A stretch of DNA of 64,000 bases from Oegoconia quadripuncta (GCA_949316235.1 OX438749.1:9752914-9816913); one strand, 5' to 3'; shown: positions 43,511 through 55,524, counted from the first letter of the stretch. Notes: generated from the letters alone by a model not told the origin. Numbers and translations are program-made.

Positions 43511-45091
43511 TATTAATTCTGTGATATTAGTTAGATTAGATGATGAAAATCGGTTAAGCCATTTTGAAGATATTTAGCTTTTAACAGAGTTGTTTGATGT
43601 ATTTGGATGGTATCATAGTCTTTCGAGAGTTTTCCAAATTATCAATTTATAGTTACAACAAAAGCAGTGGAAAGCGCATCATTTCAAACATTTATATGGA
43701 TAAGTACATGTATTCAAGCATAAACTTGTTAAATGTAGCTACAATATCTAAATACATTTTAGTATATCTTGTGTTGCGACACGTAGAGTACGTCGTAGAT
43801 TAGTTACATTACTTGCATTGTCAGTAACAAACAGTACACAGACAGACATGAGGACTCAGAACATAATCTCGGATATTAGACACCTAGTTCATGTCTCGTC
43901 TAGTGATTATGAGAGATTGTCAAGTTAGCGCATGTGGATATGAGGAATATAACACGAAATGTTTTTCAATATGCAATCAAAAGCAATATGCACTTTGATG
44001 TTTATAATTAAATTTGTTGAGACACGGACATATTAGAATAAAGTTGGAAAAACCAATTACAACTTTTCATACTCTACCTTGAGCTTTCAAAGCTAAAATT
44101 GTAATGAAAAGCTTTAATATTTCCCACTGATTTAAGGAAGCCTTTAAGGAAGGCTATACGAAAAAATAAACAGAAGAAAGAAACGTCATTCCAAATAGTA
44201 TTTTTTTTCTGAAACCGTCTAATAAACCCTAACTAAACAAAACCTCGTAAATGTTAAACAACAAAAATAGAAAGTCCTAAGGAGATCAAGGCGCAAATAA
44301 CTTTCATGTCAGATTTCATTTTGTATGCAAACAAAATTAACAGTTCAAAAGGCTCTCATTTACCAGCGGGTCACCACGAACCCCCAGCTCATTTTTTATG
44401 TAGATTGCGTCGAAGAAAAGTTTCACAATATCAGTCTGCGACGCGGGAGAGCCCTGCCACATTCCTTCGGGACCTTCTCTGTATTAAATTTGGCTATATT
44501 CTTCTGTCTACCCTTGGAGTATCCATCCAAGATACTAGACTATTGGGAAACCTTTTCAAACATACGAATATGAATTGGATTGGACGTCGTAATTTTAATT
44601 TCAATATAAATTCTTATTTTAGCTACGAGTTCAGATGCCAGAGTTATGAATTAAATCTCCAGTGTTTTCACTTAAGATAAGTAACTTTACACTGGAGTTC
44701 TTGCGGTCTGTTGTAGCTTGCATCCGGTTCAAGACTTCATCACTATAAACTTACATCTTCACCTTAAGTAAAATGTATTATATTTCAAGTGCATAAACCT
44801 GCTCAGTTCATGGTAGATACAGCACGTTATTATACGTTATCTTGATATATTCTGGTTTCAGAATATAATGTTTACACATCTGTATTATTTAGGTAGTATA
44901 GTTATCTATAAAGCGACAAAAAATTAATTTAAATCGATTATGTAAGAAAAGACATGGAGAAATACGTTGCAAGATAAACATTGATAAAAGCATGAGTGAA
45001 ATGGAGACCTTTGACCTGAAATTATTGCGATGGGATTGATTATGTGATGTTGCATGATTTAGTGTAAATCAACAATAGTAGAGTTCGTATA
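43511..45091. other. Unassigned stretch including possible family N
   Basis: 43530-43590 is a family I end. 44380-44570 shares ordered motifs with 34.9-35.2 kb (CTCATTTTTTATGTAGATTG; GGAAACCTTTTCAAACAT). The 124-codon frame at 44306-44680 crosses it and has no known domain. No gene is called. Confidence 0.35.
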
Positions 45092-45428
45092 TTTTTTTTT
45101 ATACAGAACGGGTTAGCACTTAACCTCAATCACACCCAATGCTAAGTGGAGATGAGGCCGACGGTGGAAGCGTACTAACCCGGAAACCACATCTTGTATG
45201 GGGGAATGACTATCTTGTCTCTTACAACCGGAACACAACAATGCTTATTAACATTGCTGTTTTGGCCGTAGACTTAGATAAGATGGTAGATGGAGCTAGC
45301 CAGGCGGACATTTAAAATGCCTTACTACCATCCAAACCGAGTACTAAATATATACCCCGCTGGGAATCGAACCCGCGACCTCTGATTCATAAACCCTATG
45401 TTGTTTACATTGAGCCATGCAGGCCGCA
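45092..45428 (-). repeat. SINE A, full length
   Basis: Reversed tail, body and head (CGCTGGGAATCGAACCCGCG; ACATTGAGCCATGCAGGCCG). Intact B box. Confidence 0.85.
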
Positions 45429-46106
45429 CAGGCAGAACAGATCCACTGCAACAGCAGTCATTTTTAACATTTATCCGATCCTGTGTCACAGTAAAGTCGT
45501 AGGGTAAAATATACGCTTGGCTATTAGCGAGGCGGACAGTATGCATTACTTCGCAGCTGGATTTTGCATTTCCATCTTATTGTTGCTCTGCCCTCGTTTG
45601 GATGCAAATATTTTATAGTTCAGGCCCGAGCGAGCCGTCCCGCATTTTAGTTTCCTTCGCTTCCTGTAATTTGCTTTCCCGATGTTTTTTCCCATTTTCA
45701 TTTCGCTTATTCCATTTAAAATGAAACGCGCGTAAAAACTGCGGTGATTCAACGTGGCTCTTGTTTATGAATATGGGACTTTAGCATTTATTATTTGTGC
45801 TTAAATTCAAGAGCTGTCTGCTTCATGAGCATTGTGTTCCATTTTATCCTTTTTTCTCATTAACTTTTCATTCACTATCGCCAGAATAATAACTTACAGT
45901 TTCGGTTTTCTGCATAGTCTGCACATTGCCCTCACGGTTGGATTATGCTACTTCCATATTGCTATTTTGCATATAATTCTGGATATTCTTAGGAAATTGT
46001 TTGTATTTTTAGTTTGCCAGTTCTTGAAAGTAAGAAACGTCTACAGAGGGTAACTTCGTCACCCTTAAAGGTACAACAAAAACAAAAAATACATAAGTAC
46101 AAGAGT
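45429..46106. other. Nothing recognised
   Basis: Two overlapping sets of short open frames without motifs. Confidence 0.35.
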
Positions 46107-46186
46107 TTTCTTAATGCACAACGGGTTGGTACTTGACCTCAATCACATCTGATGTTAACTGAAGATGAGGTCGAAGGTGGAAGGTC
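46107..46186 (-). repeat. SINE A, 3' end only
   Basis: TTAATGCACAACGGGTTGGT and GACCTCAATCACATCTGATG. The match stops at GGTCGAAGGTGGAAG. Confidence 0.75.
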
Positions 46187-47164
46187 TTTATACATAAGGA
46201 AGAACTTAATAACCTAAGGTCCTCAAGTCCCTAAAGTCACCTATTAACAAACTGTAGGTATATAAATTGATCAGTGCAGGATAACCGTTGCCGCTAGTCC
46301 TAAAGCAACAAGCGGATAATTGCTGGGATGGGGTTGCTGGTTACCTCACTGCTGGTCTGCCAGGCTCAACAGACTGACATTTGCAGTGCAGCCGAAGACC
46401 AATAGGCAGGAGGTACTTTGTGAAGTCCCCTGAATAAGTATCCTGGTAGTTCTCTACTCATAACAAAAATATATTAATTACGTATCAATGGATCAGGAAA
46501 CAGATACACATTCGAGAAATTGTCAAAAAATGAGGAGACTTATTAACGTCTTCAATTTAAAAATGCTTATAGTAATATAAACCAAACAAATAACCCAAAT
46601 AAATAAAACCAAAACATGGCCACATAGTGAAATAACAAACGATTTCGGAATTGTTTCACTAGACAGACAGTCGTCGTCATGCAATAAGCGTAGTAAACAG
46701 TTGCACTATACCTATATGAAATACCTGTCTGTCTGTTCAAGCATGTGAAGAGTCAGAAAATAGTTGGCTGCTAGCGACTACCATATTGGATTTATTATGA
46801 CGATATATACCCTAACACCTCTGAGATTACATACATACATACAGATGATGCGTTGAATACATTGCCTTCCTTTGTCGTAGTCGGGTAAAAATGCGGAGAC
46901 AGGTGAGGGTTGAAATATATAGTTCAACTCATTATAGAGCAAATTATAGTCCACTTTAAATACGTATTTTTTGTGGTGTGACTTCCTATAAACTTAAACT
47001 TCGTGATTTCGTGTAAAAGGATAGAGTATCCATCAGTGATAGAATAAAATGTTTTCGAACCATTCTGTAGCTTGATTAGGTATAGTATAGGTATTTAGTT
47101 ATAAAACCTGCAATATTAAATTAAAGTTACCACTGTGAACTTCATTGCGTGTTGATGAATACTC
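46187..47164. other. Unassigned stretch
   Basis: A GC-moderate part (46270-46440) has no open frame. The rest is AT-rich. Confidence 0.35.
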
Positions 47165-47430
47165 ACTCACACATGGTATTTTTCGTCAAATTTTATTTCC
47201 CAAAAAACTTATCGCACTAGTTTCATTTCCCAAAAGAATCTTTTCATGTTAGCATGTTATGGAGAATATAGGGAAGAGTATATTATGCCAAACCATATTT
47301 GACTATATTGGTAACTGTAAAATTGCGAAAAGTTGTTTTGCCAAATGTTTTTTTGCCAAATGAAAATTTGGGAAACATACTTTGGCATGTGATACTTTGG
47401 GAAACCTTTTTTGCCCAAAAATTAGTAATC
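47165..47430. repeat. Periodic TTTGCCAAAT / TTTGGGAAA array
   Basis: The motifs TTTCCCAAAA, TTTGCCAAAT and TTTGGGAAAC or TTTGGCA alternate roughly every 20 bp, some as near inverse complements of others. It looks like a decayed tandem or foldback sequence. Confidence 0.5.
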
Positions 47431-48111
47431 CCTCACATACGCACTTACGTATGAAAACATGGAGAACAGATAAATACAAGTGAAAAATCTTGTTTGCTAT
47501 CATCTGTTGTTCTACTAGTGATGTCTCTATACTTGAGCTTTAATTTCCTCGGGTTTTACTTATATTTGTGTCATGCATAGGTGTAATAAATAATTCTATG
47601 TAGTATTATTTATTGTACACACACAACTGCACAGTAATATGTCAAACTTTATAATTGGCTTAATAAGTATGTAATTTAAGTGATATAACACGTAAGGTGA
47701 AAGATCTCCTAACACAATTCTCTAAAAAATTAATCATTTCTTTTCAGATTTTCTATAGTTTATTATGAGTCGTGATATTTGCCATAGGTGAAATATTTTG
47801 ATAAATATAAAGAAGTTATTGATAGTTTTTTTTGAAAATAGTTACAGGAGTTCTAAGTATACTCTCCGGCGCAATGAAATTCACAGTAGTAATTTTAATC
47901 CAATAGTGTATGCTTTATTACTAAATACCTATAGAAAACATTTTTATTATATCACTGACAGGTACTCTCTCCATTCGCAAAAAATCACGGCCTTTAAAAT
48001 TATAGGAAGTTAAAAGTGTATCCTTACTAAAATGTTATTCCTCTCCGTGGATTTCAGATTTCAGCATATATTTTATAAGGAACTGGAGATTCGTTTCATC
48101 ACAATCTTATA
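47431..48111. other. Nothing recognised
   Basis: Unassigned AT-rich sequence. Confidence 0.35.
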
Positions 48112-48305
48112 GCGACCGATTGGAGTAGTGGGTAGTGACCGTGCCTTCGAAAGTAACGGTTGCGGATTCAAAACCCGCTAGGGGTTTAATATATGTGTGG
48201 TGAATACATTCATTCCTGAATCATTAATATAAGTATCCATGTAGCCTTACTCAATTTGGGAGTAGATGATTGGTGTAAGTATTCGAAAAATTTATTATTA
48301 AATAT
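48112..48305 (+). repeat. SINE B, diverged
   Basis: CGACCGATTGGAGTAGTGGG and CGGTTGCGGATTCAAAACCC (B box damaged), then the shortened body and GATGATTGGTGTAAGTATTC. Confidence 0.75.
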
Positions 48306-48510
48306 TTATAATTATTATCTGACTTGGTGGTACAGGACGATGTAGCTGAAGGTGAAGCATGCGAGCAGCCTATTTCCAGTAGACTTAAAGATACCAAGGT
48401 CGTACAATTCAAGAACACCGACAGCCTAGCATCTTGCATTTAGTTCCCTTCGTGACCAAAAAATTTACAGGTTTTATACCAAATGTTACTTAAGTATAAT
48501 AGAAACGCTT

Positions 48511-48686
48511 GGGCCGTGGGGACCGAATGCTCACACTCTTTTTAGGGAGTTATCTGAGCGTCTGGTTGATGCATCCACGATCGGAGGGCTGGCCAATACT
48601 TTGGTCAAAGAATCAGCCTTGCTATACAGCGAGGCAACGCGGCCAGCCTTCTGGATACCATTCCACCAACCAGAGACTTGGGGCTA
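48511..48686 (+). pseudogene. LINE C-terminus (IQRGNAA type), frameshifted
   Basis: One frame reads GPNAHTLFRELSERLVDAS; after a shift near 48578 another reads RRAGQYFGQRISLAIQRGNA then ASLL. This is the family of the 3.4-kb fragment, with more of the upstream part kept. The 3' UTR continues to AATAAAATTTTATTC near 48830. Confidence 0.7.
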
Positions 48687-48839
48687 GTTTTTTATTTGTG
48701 TTTTTTTTTTATAATAAATAGTATAATTATTATTTATAAATATTGTACAAATGTTTTTAATATAAGGGTGTAATTATGTGAAATGGGAATTATATTATTA
48801 CATAATGTATGTTCTTAATAAAATTTTATTCAAAATTAG

Positions 48840-49199
48840 ATTTTTATTACAATGTTTTCTTTGTATGGCATATCAAGTCTGGCTCATTATATCCAAATCT
48901 GTATCTGACAACCGTCGCTTAAGAACATTTTTCCAACTTCAGAAATGTCTTTTCGCGTTTCCAATCCAAAGAAAATTAGAGTCTTTACTAAATAGGTTTT
49001 CATTTAAACCATTTACTAACTGAGATCCATTTCTAATTTTCATTAGTTCAGTGAAAATGGATTTTCCCTTTTTCGTCGCACCCAATTTCTTTCGGTAGGT
49101 ATTGCGGGAAACACTATAATAGCTATTCAATTCATACAAATTAAGGTTTTATTTATTCCGCTATTTCGAAAAAAATTTCGACTGTGATATTATTATTTT
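48840..49199. other. Nothing recognised
   Basis: Unassigned AT-rich sequence. Confidence 0.35.
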
Positions 49200-49430
49200 T
49201 GCCCGACTGCCCAAGGAAAGAGAGTAAAGTTTTTCGGGTGTATGTATGTAGATTTCTATGTTGCCTCCTGCAGACAACGGCTTGACCAATTTTAAAGTGC
49301 ACGGTATGGTCCGATTAGGTCCCCAGTGTCTTTGATAAATTTTGTAATAAAAAATTCAAAATATGTTGTCAAATTTTGTTTGGTTTTAAATACCTAAATT
49401 GTTATTATTATTGTCCAATACGTATTATTT
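49200..49430 (+). repeat. Repeat family H
   Basis: CCCGACTGCCCAAGGAAAGA, TTTTTCGGGTGTATGTATGT and TTTGTTTGGTTTTAAATACC match the 40.8-kb copy in order. Confidence 0.55.
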
Positions 49431-49583
49431 CTTTAATTACTATTTGAGTTAGACGAATGGAAAAAAAGTTGTCGGTGAAGAGACAAGCATAGCAAATTAA
49501 ACTCAATAGAGACATTATTTTGATCTTCTTCCCATTAAGTCACATTATGTTAGATATCATATGCTTCCTTTAATTTGAGCCAC

Positions 49584-49882
49584 AAGCACAACTGGTTTTT
49601 ACTTGACCTCAATCACATCTGATGTTAAGTGAAGATGAGGTCGAAGGTGGAAGCGTACTGACCCGGAAACCCCAACGCATTTGGGGGACTGGCTATCTTA
49701 TCTTTGACAACCGGAACACAACAATGCTATTAACATTTCTGCTTGGCGGCAGATGTAGATAAGATTTAAAATGCCCTACCACTAACCAAACCGAGTACTT
49801 AAACATGTACCCCGCTGGGGATCGGACCCGCGACCTCCGAATCGTAAACCCAATGTTGTTTACATTGAGCCACGGAGGCGGT
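49584..49882 (-). repeat. SINE A, near full length
   Basis: Reversed body and head with CGCTGGGGATCGGACCCGCG (one change in the B box) and ACATTGAGCCACGGAGGCGG. A deletion removes the CCACC/GCTAGCC segment. Confidence 0.85.
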
Positions 49883-49993
49883 TGAAATTATTGATTAGTG
49901 CTTGAGTTATTTAGGTTGAGTAAAATGTCCTCAATATATAAGGTAATTTCTCTCCTTCACGCTCTGTACAAATAAATTTAATTGTCTAAAGTA

Positions 49994-50415
49994 TTAGGTC
50001 CTCACCTATGAAATTGGCGTTTAGTACGAAGAATTTCATTAAGACTGTTTTTTCCGTACAAACATTCTTGTTTTTTTTTGGGAACGGCAAATCCAAATTT
50101 AGCTAAACTTTGTGTGTATTATCGGATAGCACATTAAGTTAAGTATAGGCAGCGTTAATTTTTGAAAGTAACCGCTTTATAAAAGTTTCAGCGAATCTAA
50201 GAAATGATTATGGGAAGCACATGAAAAGAGCTCTATTAATTTTTTTTTATTATGTGATTTAGCCCAGAAATTAAAAAATATTTCTTGTGAAACCTTGAAA
50301 TAATATTCCATTCTCCAAATAAAAAACAAATTTGGAGATAGCTTCGAAAATCGCAAGAATTGGTACATATGATTAAGGAAGAAAAAAAACTGCAATTTCA
50401 TAGGTAAAGACTAAA
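49994..50415. mobile_element. Mariner-type MITE, copy 2
   Basis: TTAGGTCCTCACCTATGAAA at the left and the reverse complement TTTAGTCTTTACCTATGAAA at the right form terminal inverted repeats of about 28 bp. TA lies on each side (49992-49993, 50416-50417), as expected for Tc1/mariner. The interior is non-coding. It shares its terminal sequence with the transposase-bearing fragment at 35.7 kb. Confidence 0.8.
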
Positions 50416-50570
50416 TATTAAAAAAATTAAAGTTTATATATATTGCAGGTTAGAAGATGATTTCAGTGAATATATAACGAGTCATTAAGGGGCGTAGGTC
50501 GTCAGAGCTCAGTAGGCTCAGTAGATATAATGTCGCAGGCAGATCGTTGAATTAGCAAATAAATATAAAT

Positions 50571-50810
50571 AAATATTTCGGACCCTTACCTCAAACTAAG
50601 CAAAGCTTGTACTATGGATACTAGATAATGGACAAATATACATAAATATTTATATAAACATCGATGATTCGGGAATAGGTGTTCGTATTCATCATATCAT
50701 AAATAAATAAATAAACAAATAAATACAAAATATTTACCCCTCGCGGGATTCGAACCCGCAACCGTTGGTTTCGCTGACAGGGTCACCATCCACTACACCA
50801 ACCGGTCGTC
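50571..50810 (-). repeat. SINE B with internal AAATA expansion
   Basis: Reversed SINE B with exact B box (GGTTCGAATCC). The body is interrupted near 50698-50735 by AAATAAATAAATAAACAAAT. Confidence 0.85.
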
Positions 50811-50812
50811 AC

Positions 50813-50946
50813 TTTCCTACATTATTGGAAACTGTGCTGCTCCGAGCGGGTTGGTTAAGTTGCATTAGATTGCTTTGAATATTACCGAGGAGCCCCACGC
50901 ATTGGAGCTCCCCTATAGTTAGCTCGGTGTACAATAATGTAGGAAA
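50813..50946. repeat. Inverted repeat, 15-bp perfect arms
   Basis: TTTCCTACATTATTG (50813-50827) and CAATAATGTAGGAAA (50932-50946) are exact inverses. A second internal pair is ACCGAG/CTCGGT. It begins 3 bp after the SINE B 5' end. A 134-bp MITE or foldback is possible; no clear target duplication. Confidence 0.6.
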
Positions 50947-52084
50947 TATCCGCCACACATAACGATCCGCCTATTAGGCATTTAATGAAATGGCAAATTC
51001 AACGATCTGCCTGCGTCATATATATTTGCTTGGTAATGCATAACATTCAAGTTTACCTATCAAAAACAATTTATTGCTGTGGATGTAATGTAAAAATTAG
51101 GTTAAATGTATCATACTTCCAGCATTTATTATGACGTTTTTACAGCAAATGATCAAAATCTAGCAAATGTGGTACTCGTTGACTAGTCGCCAGCCTGGAG
51201 AGTCGCCAACCACGATCGAGGCTCACGCCACTTTTTATGTACGCACCAAATTTTGCTAACCGAAGTATACTCTGTTTTAATTTAGCCATTTTGGCACGTC
51301 CCTGCGGAACTGTGGATCATTTGTATTAGGAATACAGATAATATGATCCGAGAGACGACGACTAAATTACTCTACGCCCCTCGGGGAGTTAGTCGTTTGC
51401 GTTATTACGATCCTTCTTGAAAGCATTTAGTTGCCACCCATCCCTCTATAAACATAAAGCTACTGCGTATTTGGAAAAATAATTACACTGTATGAATATA
51501 TTATCTTTATCACCGATTCGGGCGTACGTATTATTTTATGCGTCCGCTTTTTGACGTTTATTTTTATTTGTTTCAGTCGTTAGTAATAACATTGGGTTTA
51601 TCTGTTTTGGCCTTTCGGCATGCATAATAGGCTTGTGGAGATACGGTGTACAGTGAAATTACAGCAACAGCCAGATTTAAATTCAATTTGCGTAACACAT
51701 TCTAAATTTTGTGGAAAGGTAAATCAAATGTCACAATCTTTTGTGTTCATATGAAAAGCTTACATTTGGCGCTATCAGCCAACACGTGGGTGCTGGCTGC
51801 AAAGAAATTGGCGAAAGTCGTAAAATTTTCTCTTAAAGATCCTGCAATCTACGAAAGTTGTACCTAAGTAGATACGGTATATTTACGCACTTAAAAGTTC
51901 AGAAACGGACGCAGGTATGTTCCCATTCACATCTAAACGATACGACTTTATTCATCTATAAATTTAACTGCAGAGATTCAAAGAATAATAGGATTGTACA
52001 TTTTTGGAAATAAAACTAAACTTGTGTTATATACAGCGTATTAGTTATTAGCCATCGTGAAGAAAAGACACGTAATATATATTT
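50947..52084. other. Unassigned stretch
   Basis: About 1.1 kb. A hairpin-like ACGACTAA...TTAGTCGT pair lies near 51357-51393. No element or exon recognised. Confidence 0.35.
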
Positions 52085-52478
52085 TTTTTCTTTTATATGA
52101 GAGGGCGGCAAACGATCATGCGGGTCACCTGATGGAAAGCAATCACCGCCGCCCATGGACACCCGCAACACCAAAAGGGTCACAGGTGCGTTACCGGCTT
52201 TGAGGAAGGTATAGGCTCGTTTCTTGAAGGTTCCAATGTCGTACTCGTTTGGGAATACCGCTGCAGGGAGTCCGTTCCACAGGGTGGTCGTACGTGGTAG
52301 AAAGTTTCTTGAGAAACGTACAGTGGTAGACTTCCACTCATCCAGGTGATGTGGATGGAATTTTATTTTTCGGCGAGAAGTGTATCGGTTAAATTGAGCA
52401 GCGGGTATTAGCTCGAACAGTTCTTCAGAACACTCTCCATGAAATATGCGATAGAGGATGCAGAGGGACGCGAAAAAA
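52085..52478 (-). pseudogene. LINE C-terminus (jockey/CR1-like), copy 2
   Basis: Minus-strand sequence encodes ASLCILYRIFHGECSEELFE and onward, as in copy 1 at 9.2-9.6 kb, and extends about 30 codons further upstream. A one-base deletion near 52198 shifts the frame before the end. The 3' end has a poly(T) run on the plus strand at 52081-52091. Confidence 0.75.
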
Positions 52479-52699
52479 AGGTTTTTTTGAAAAGCATGTT
52501 CAACTTTTCCCTACTGTCAATTCAACTGACCGGTCACTTTTGTATGGAGATACGAATTATCCAAATCAAACTTTTGAACCCTGTAAATGTGCTCCACTTA
52601 TGATACCTAAGAGCCCCTTTCAGACTAACCTTTTTAAATATATCCGCTATCTACACACCCTTCCTATATAACATTAAAATTCTACACCATAAACAGCGT

Positions 52700-52830
52700 T
52701 AAGTCCTCTCTGCCGGGGGGCAGACTCCTTTCACTAGGAAAGTGTTGTCCACAATTCACCACACAAGTCCAGTGTTAGTTGGTGGATTCATGTCAGACTG
52801 ACTATCTGACTGATAGTGGGTGTTAGTGAT
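52700..52830. repeat. Short dispersed-repeat fragment
   Basis: CCTCTCTGCCGGGGGGCAGA and TTCATGTCAGACTGACTATC belong with the 25.9/29.5-kb fragments. Confidence 0.35.
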
Positions 52831-53104
52831 TTCAAGTCTCTGTACTTGGCTTAATGACTGTTCGACTAAAAACAACCGGTACTGTTTACTGTACCCTCTG
52901 AAACACTCGTATGAAAATGTTACTAGTGGCATAATTCAAAGGCTGACCGAGCCAAACGTTCCTTAATACTTTGATAACGGACATCTTCACAAAGGACTTC
53001 TGGCCGGAAGGCTTCGTGTACCAGCGGTTTTGTGGAGGCCTGCGAAATAGAATGCAAGATAGAACAACGATTCGGGCCATCAATTAAAATAAGCTTATTG
53101 TTAA

Positions 53105-53480
53105 GTCTTGGTTTCATCATCATCATATCAGCCACAGGATATCCACTGCTGAACTTAGGCCTCCTCGATGGAAATCGAAAGCAACCCGTCGGAAGTTGCC
53201 GTGATTTCCCGCGACCTTTATCAGGTCGTGTGTCCTTGTGAGCGGACGTCCTACGCTGCGTTTTCCGGTGCGTGGTCTCCACTCGAGAACTTTAATGCCC
53301 AACCGGCCATCAGTTCTTCGAGCTATGTGCCCTGCCCACCGCCACTTCAATTTGCAATTCCGCTGGACTATGTGGATTTCTTCATTACTGATTCGATCAC
53401 GTAGTGAAACGCTGAGCATCCCCCTCTCCATAGCTCGTTGCGTGACTGAGCTTTCTTGTGAGGCCGATAGTGACACCATA
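53105..53480 (-). pseudogene. RTE-like retrotransposon C-terminus
   Basis: The minus-strand frame 53479-53123 is open for 118 codons. It contains QRAMERGMLSVSLRDRISNE, KLKWRWAGHIARRTDGRLG, KVLEWRPRTGKRSVGRPLT and a final LSSAVDILWLI. This is the C-terminal region of a lepidopteran RTE-type endonuclease/reverse transcriptase. The GCTGATATGATGATGATGAA terminus follows at 53130-53110. The frame is open but a small deletion shifts it between KVAG and the end. No catalytic domain remains. Confidence 0.85.
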
Positions 53481-54304
53481 TTTCAGTGGTATAAGTCACT
53501 GATAATACACATTTATTAAAAACTTTCTTCTTCAAGCACTGAGGTCTTTGGATTTGGATTTTTGAAAGCCTTGGTTACCTTATAATAAATGATTTATTAT
53601 TATCTATTGTAATATTATTATTATTAACAGATTTAGAGAAAAAAAAGATTTCAAATCGATTTAGCTGTTTTGGTGCTACAATGTTACAGACGGACACACA
53701 GACATAGACCCTATTTTTGGGTCGGGGTAAAGTACTCTAGTGTCTCAGGCATCGATGCGAGCCACTCGCCCAAGTAACTCACTCCAGCAACAAGCATCTT
53801 TACTGAAGTTAATAGTTAGACTTTGATTTGAAAGTTGGAGTCTCAGGCGGGAACGATCAATCAATCCGAGGCTGACAGCGAGCATGAGCGAGCGAACGAC
53901 CAGAAAATGTGCAATTAAATGAAGTAAGTAGTTTATTTATCAACAGACGACAGATAAAATCGATTCATCTTTCACACAACTGTTTTTAAACTAGAACTGA
54001 TAAAAATCATGATAAATGTTCAATTTTTGTAAACTGAAATGTTGTACTTCTCGACGTTGAAACCGTTGACATCATCATCCGTTAAAATCTTTTTCATTTC
54101 ATTTTTATGTCTAACAGACCTTTCGATTCCTTTTTTTAATGAAATAAAAATATACCTACATGTTTGTTGAAATTCTAAATGTTCAAGATTATTTCACTTC
54201 GCTGTGATTATATATGAAGTGTGCCTAGAAGGGCAGAAAGCAGAGAGACGTAGTCATTACTCCATAGCTCTTAAATTGAAGAAGTACCTATTAACCGATA
54301 AAGT
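53481..54304. other. Unassigned stretch
   Basis: A GACGGACACACAGACATAGACCC phrase (about 53692) resembles the end of several lepidopteran repeats. No gene. Confidence 0.35.
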
Positions 54305-54540
54305 TGAGTAAGACCACGTCTCTTTCCGTGGGTGTCATAAAAGGCGATTAAACTATTATTAAACATAAACATAACATTATGGATAGGTGATGGGCAGCAG
54401 CGTCACTAGTGGTCCCAAAAAATCTGCGATCGCCAACCTGTCATTTTAGAGTAGCGATTAGGGTAAATTCTCCTATCCTGCAATGCAAGTTACCTCATGG
54501 GAGGGGCTTATATCCAAAAGTGAACTTTTATAGACTTTTC
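54305..54540. repeat. Repeat related to family F plus 4.2-kb repeat end
   Basis: GTCTCTTTCCGTGGGTGTCA and AAAAGGCGATTAAAC resemble the family F start. CTGCGATCGCCAACCTGTCA is the inverse of the 4.3-kb block. Confidence 0.45.
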
Positions 54541-54737
54541 AATATTTTCAAGACTCACCTGTAGCAACTATCAATTGAAAACAATCGGGTGTTCTATTGC
54601 GTAACTTCATCGATATCGTCCCCGCGTACGTTCTGATGTATTCTGATGTAGGTTGGCTCATCACTCGCTCGGCAATTTGACGAGTTCTCATTGGTCAACG
54701 TTATCGATGACGACGCCGATAATGTTTAATTTAAGGA

Positions 54738-54980
54738 CGACCGATTGGTGTAGTGGATAGTCACCCTGTCAGCGAAACCAACGGTTGCGGGTTCGAATCC
54801 CGCGACGGGTAAATGTTTGTATGATGAATACGAACATTTATTCCCGAGTCTTGGATGTTTATATAAATATTTATGTATGTTTATCCGTTAACTAGTATCC
54901 ATAGCACAAGCTTTGCTTAGTTTGGGACTAGATGATTGGTGTAAGTGTCGGAAATATTAAAAAAAAAAAAAAAAAAAAAA
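54738..54980 (+). repeat. SINE B, best full-length copy
   Basis: CGACCGATTGGTGTAGTGGA with an exact A box and an exact B box in GCGGGTTCGAATCCCGCG. The body is complete through GATGATTGGTGTAAGTGTCG and a 22-base poly(A). The long, uninterrupted A tail suggests one of the youngest copies here. Confidence 0.9.
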
Positions 54981-55524
54981 ATTTAAGGACTGGATCCGTT
55001 AACCCATCCAAAGCCTCGCAGCACCAGATTTTGCTAGCTAATCAAAAACGAATAGGGTATGCAACCGCTGCATTATGAGGGAATCGATTTTTCAGCTCAA
55101 ATAATTACGATTATTTCCATTTCTCTTCTATAGTTGTGAAACTAATTCACGTCAACGAAGACACGACTTTCTCTGAATATGTATGCCAAATGCGGAATGG
55201 AAAATCGATTTACAGCGATTATTCAACAGAGCGACTCATTACAGCTAGGATTAGCTAATGCACAATTAATTTCCAACGAGTTTACACTTGAATCTGGCAA
55301 TCGGAATGTACTTACAAACATTAGGCAGGATTAAACTGCTGACAAGTTTAATTTATTGAGCTGTTTCACTTTATGGTCTTGTGTTAAAAATAAACTGTGC
55401 CTGTTAAATTTACGACTCTCGTGACAGGTAATCAGCACTTTAGCAATGAGAAAAGGATATTAGGTATACAGCAAATAAGAGGGCGTATATTACGATTGTT
55501 ATCGTAAACAGATATAGAATGTAA
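54981..55524. other. Nothing recognised
   Basis: Unassigned AT-rich sequence. Confidence 0.35.

Noticed and set aside
44306..44680. 124-codon plus-strand frame, among the longest in the window
   Set aside because: It crosses a diverged repeat (family N), overlaps a second open frame, and shows no recognised motif.
54738..54815. tRNA gene (A and B boxes with GGTTCGAATCC)
   Set aside because: The same head recurs in about eight copies followed by the same non-tRNA body and A-rich tail. It is a tRNA-derived SINE, not a tRNA gene.
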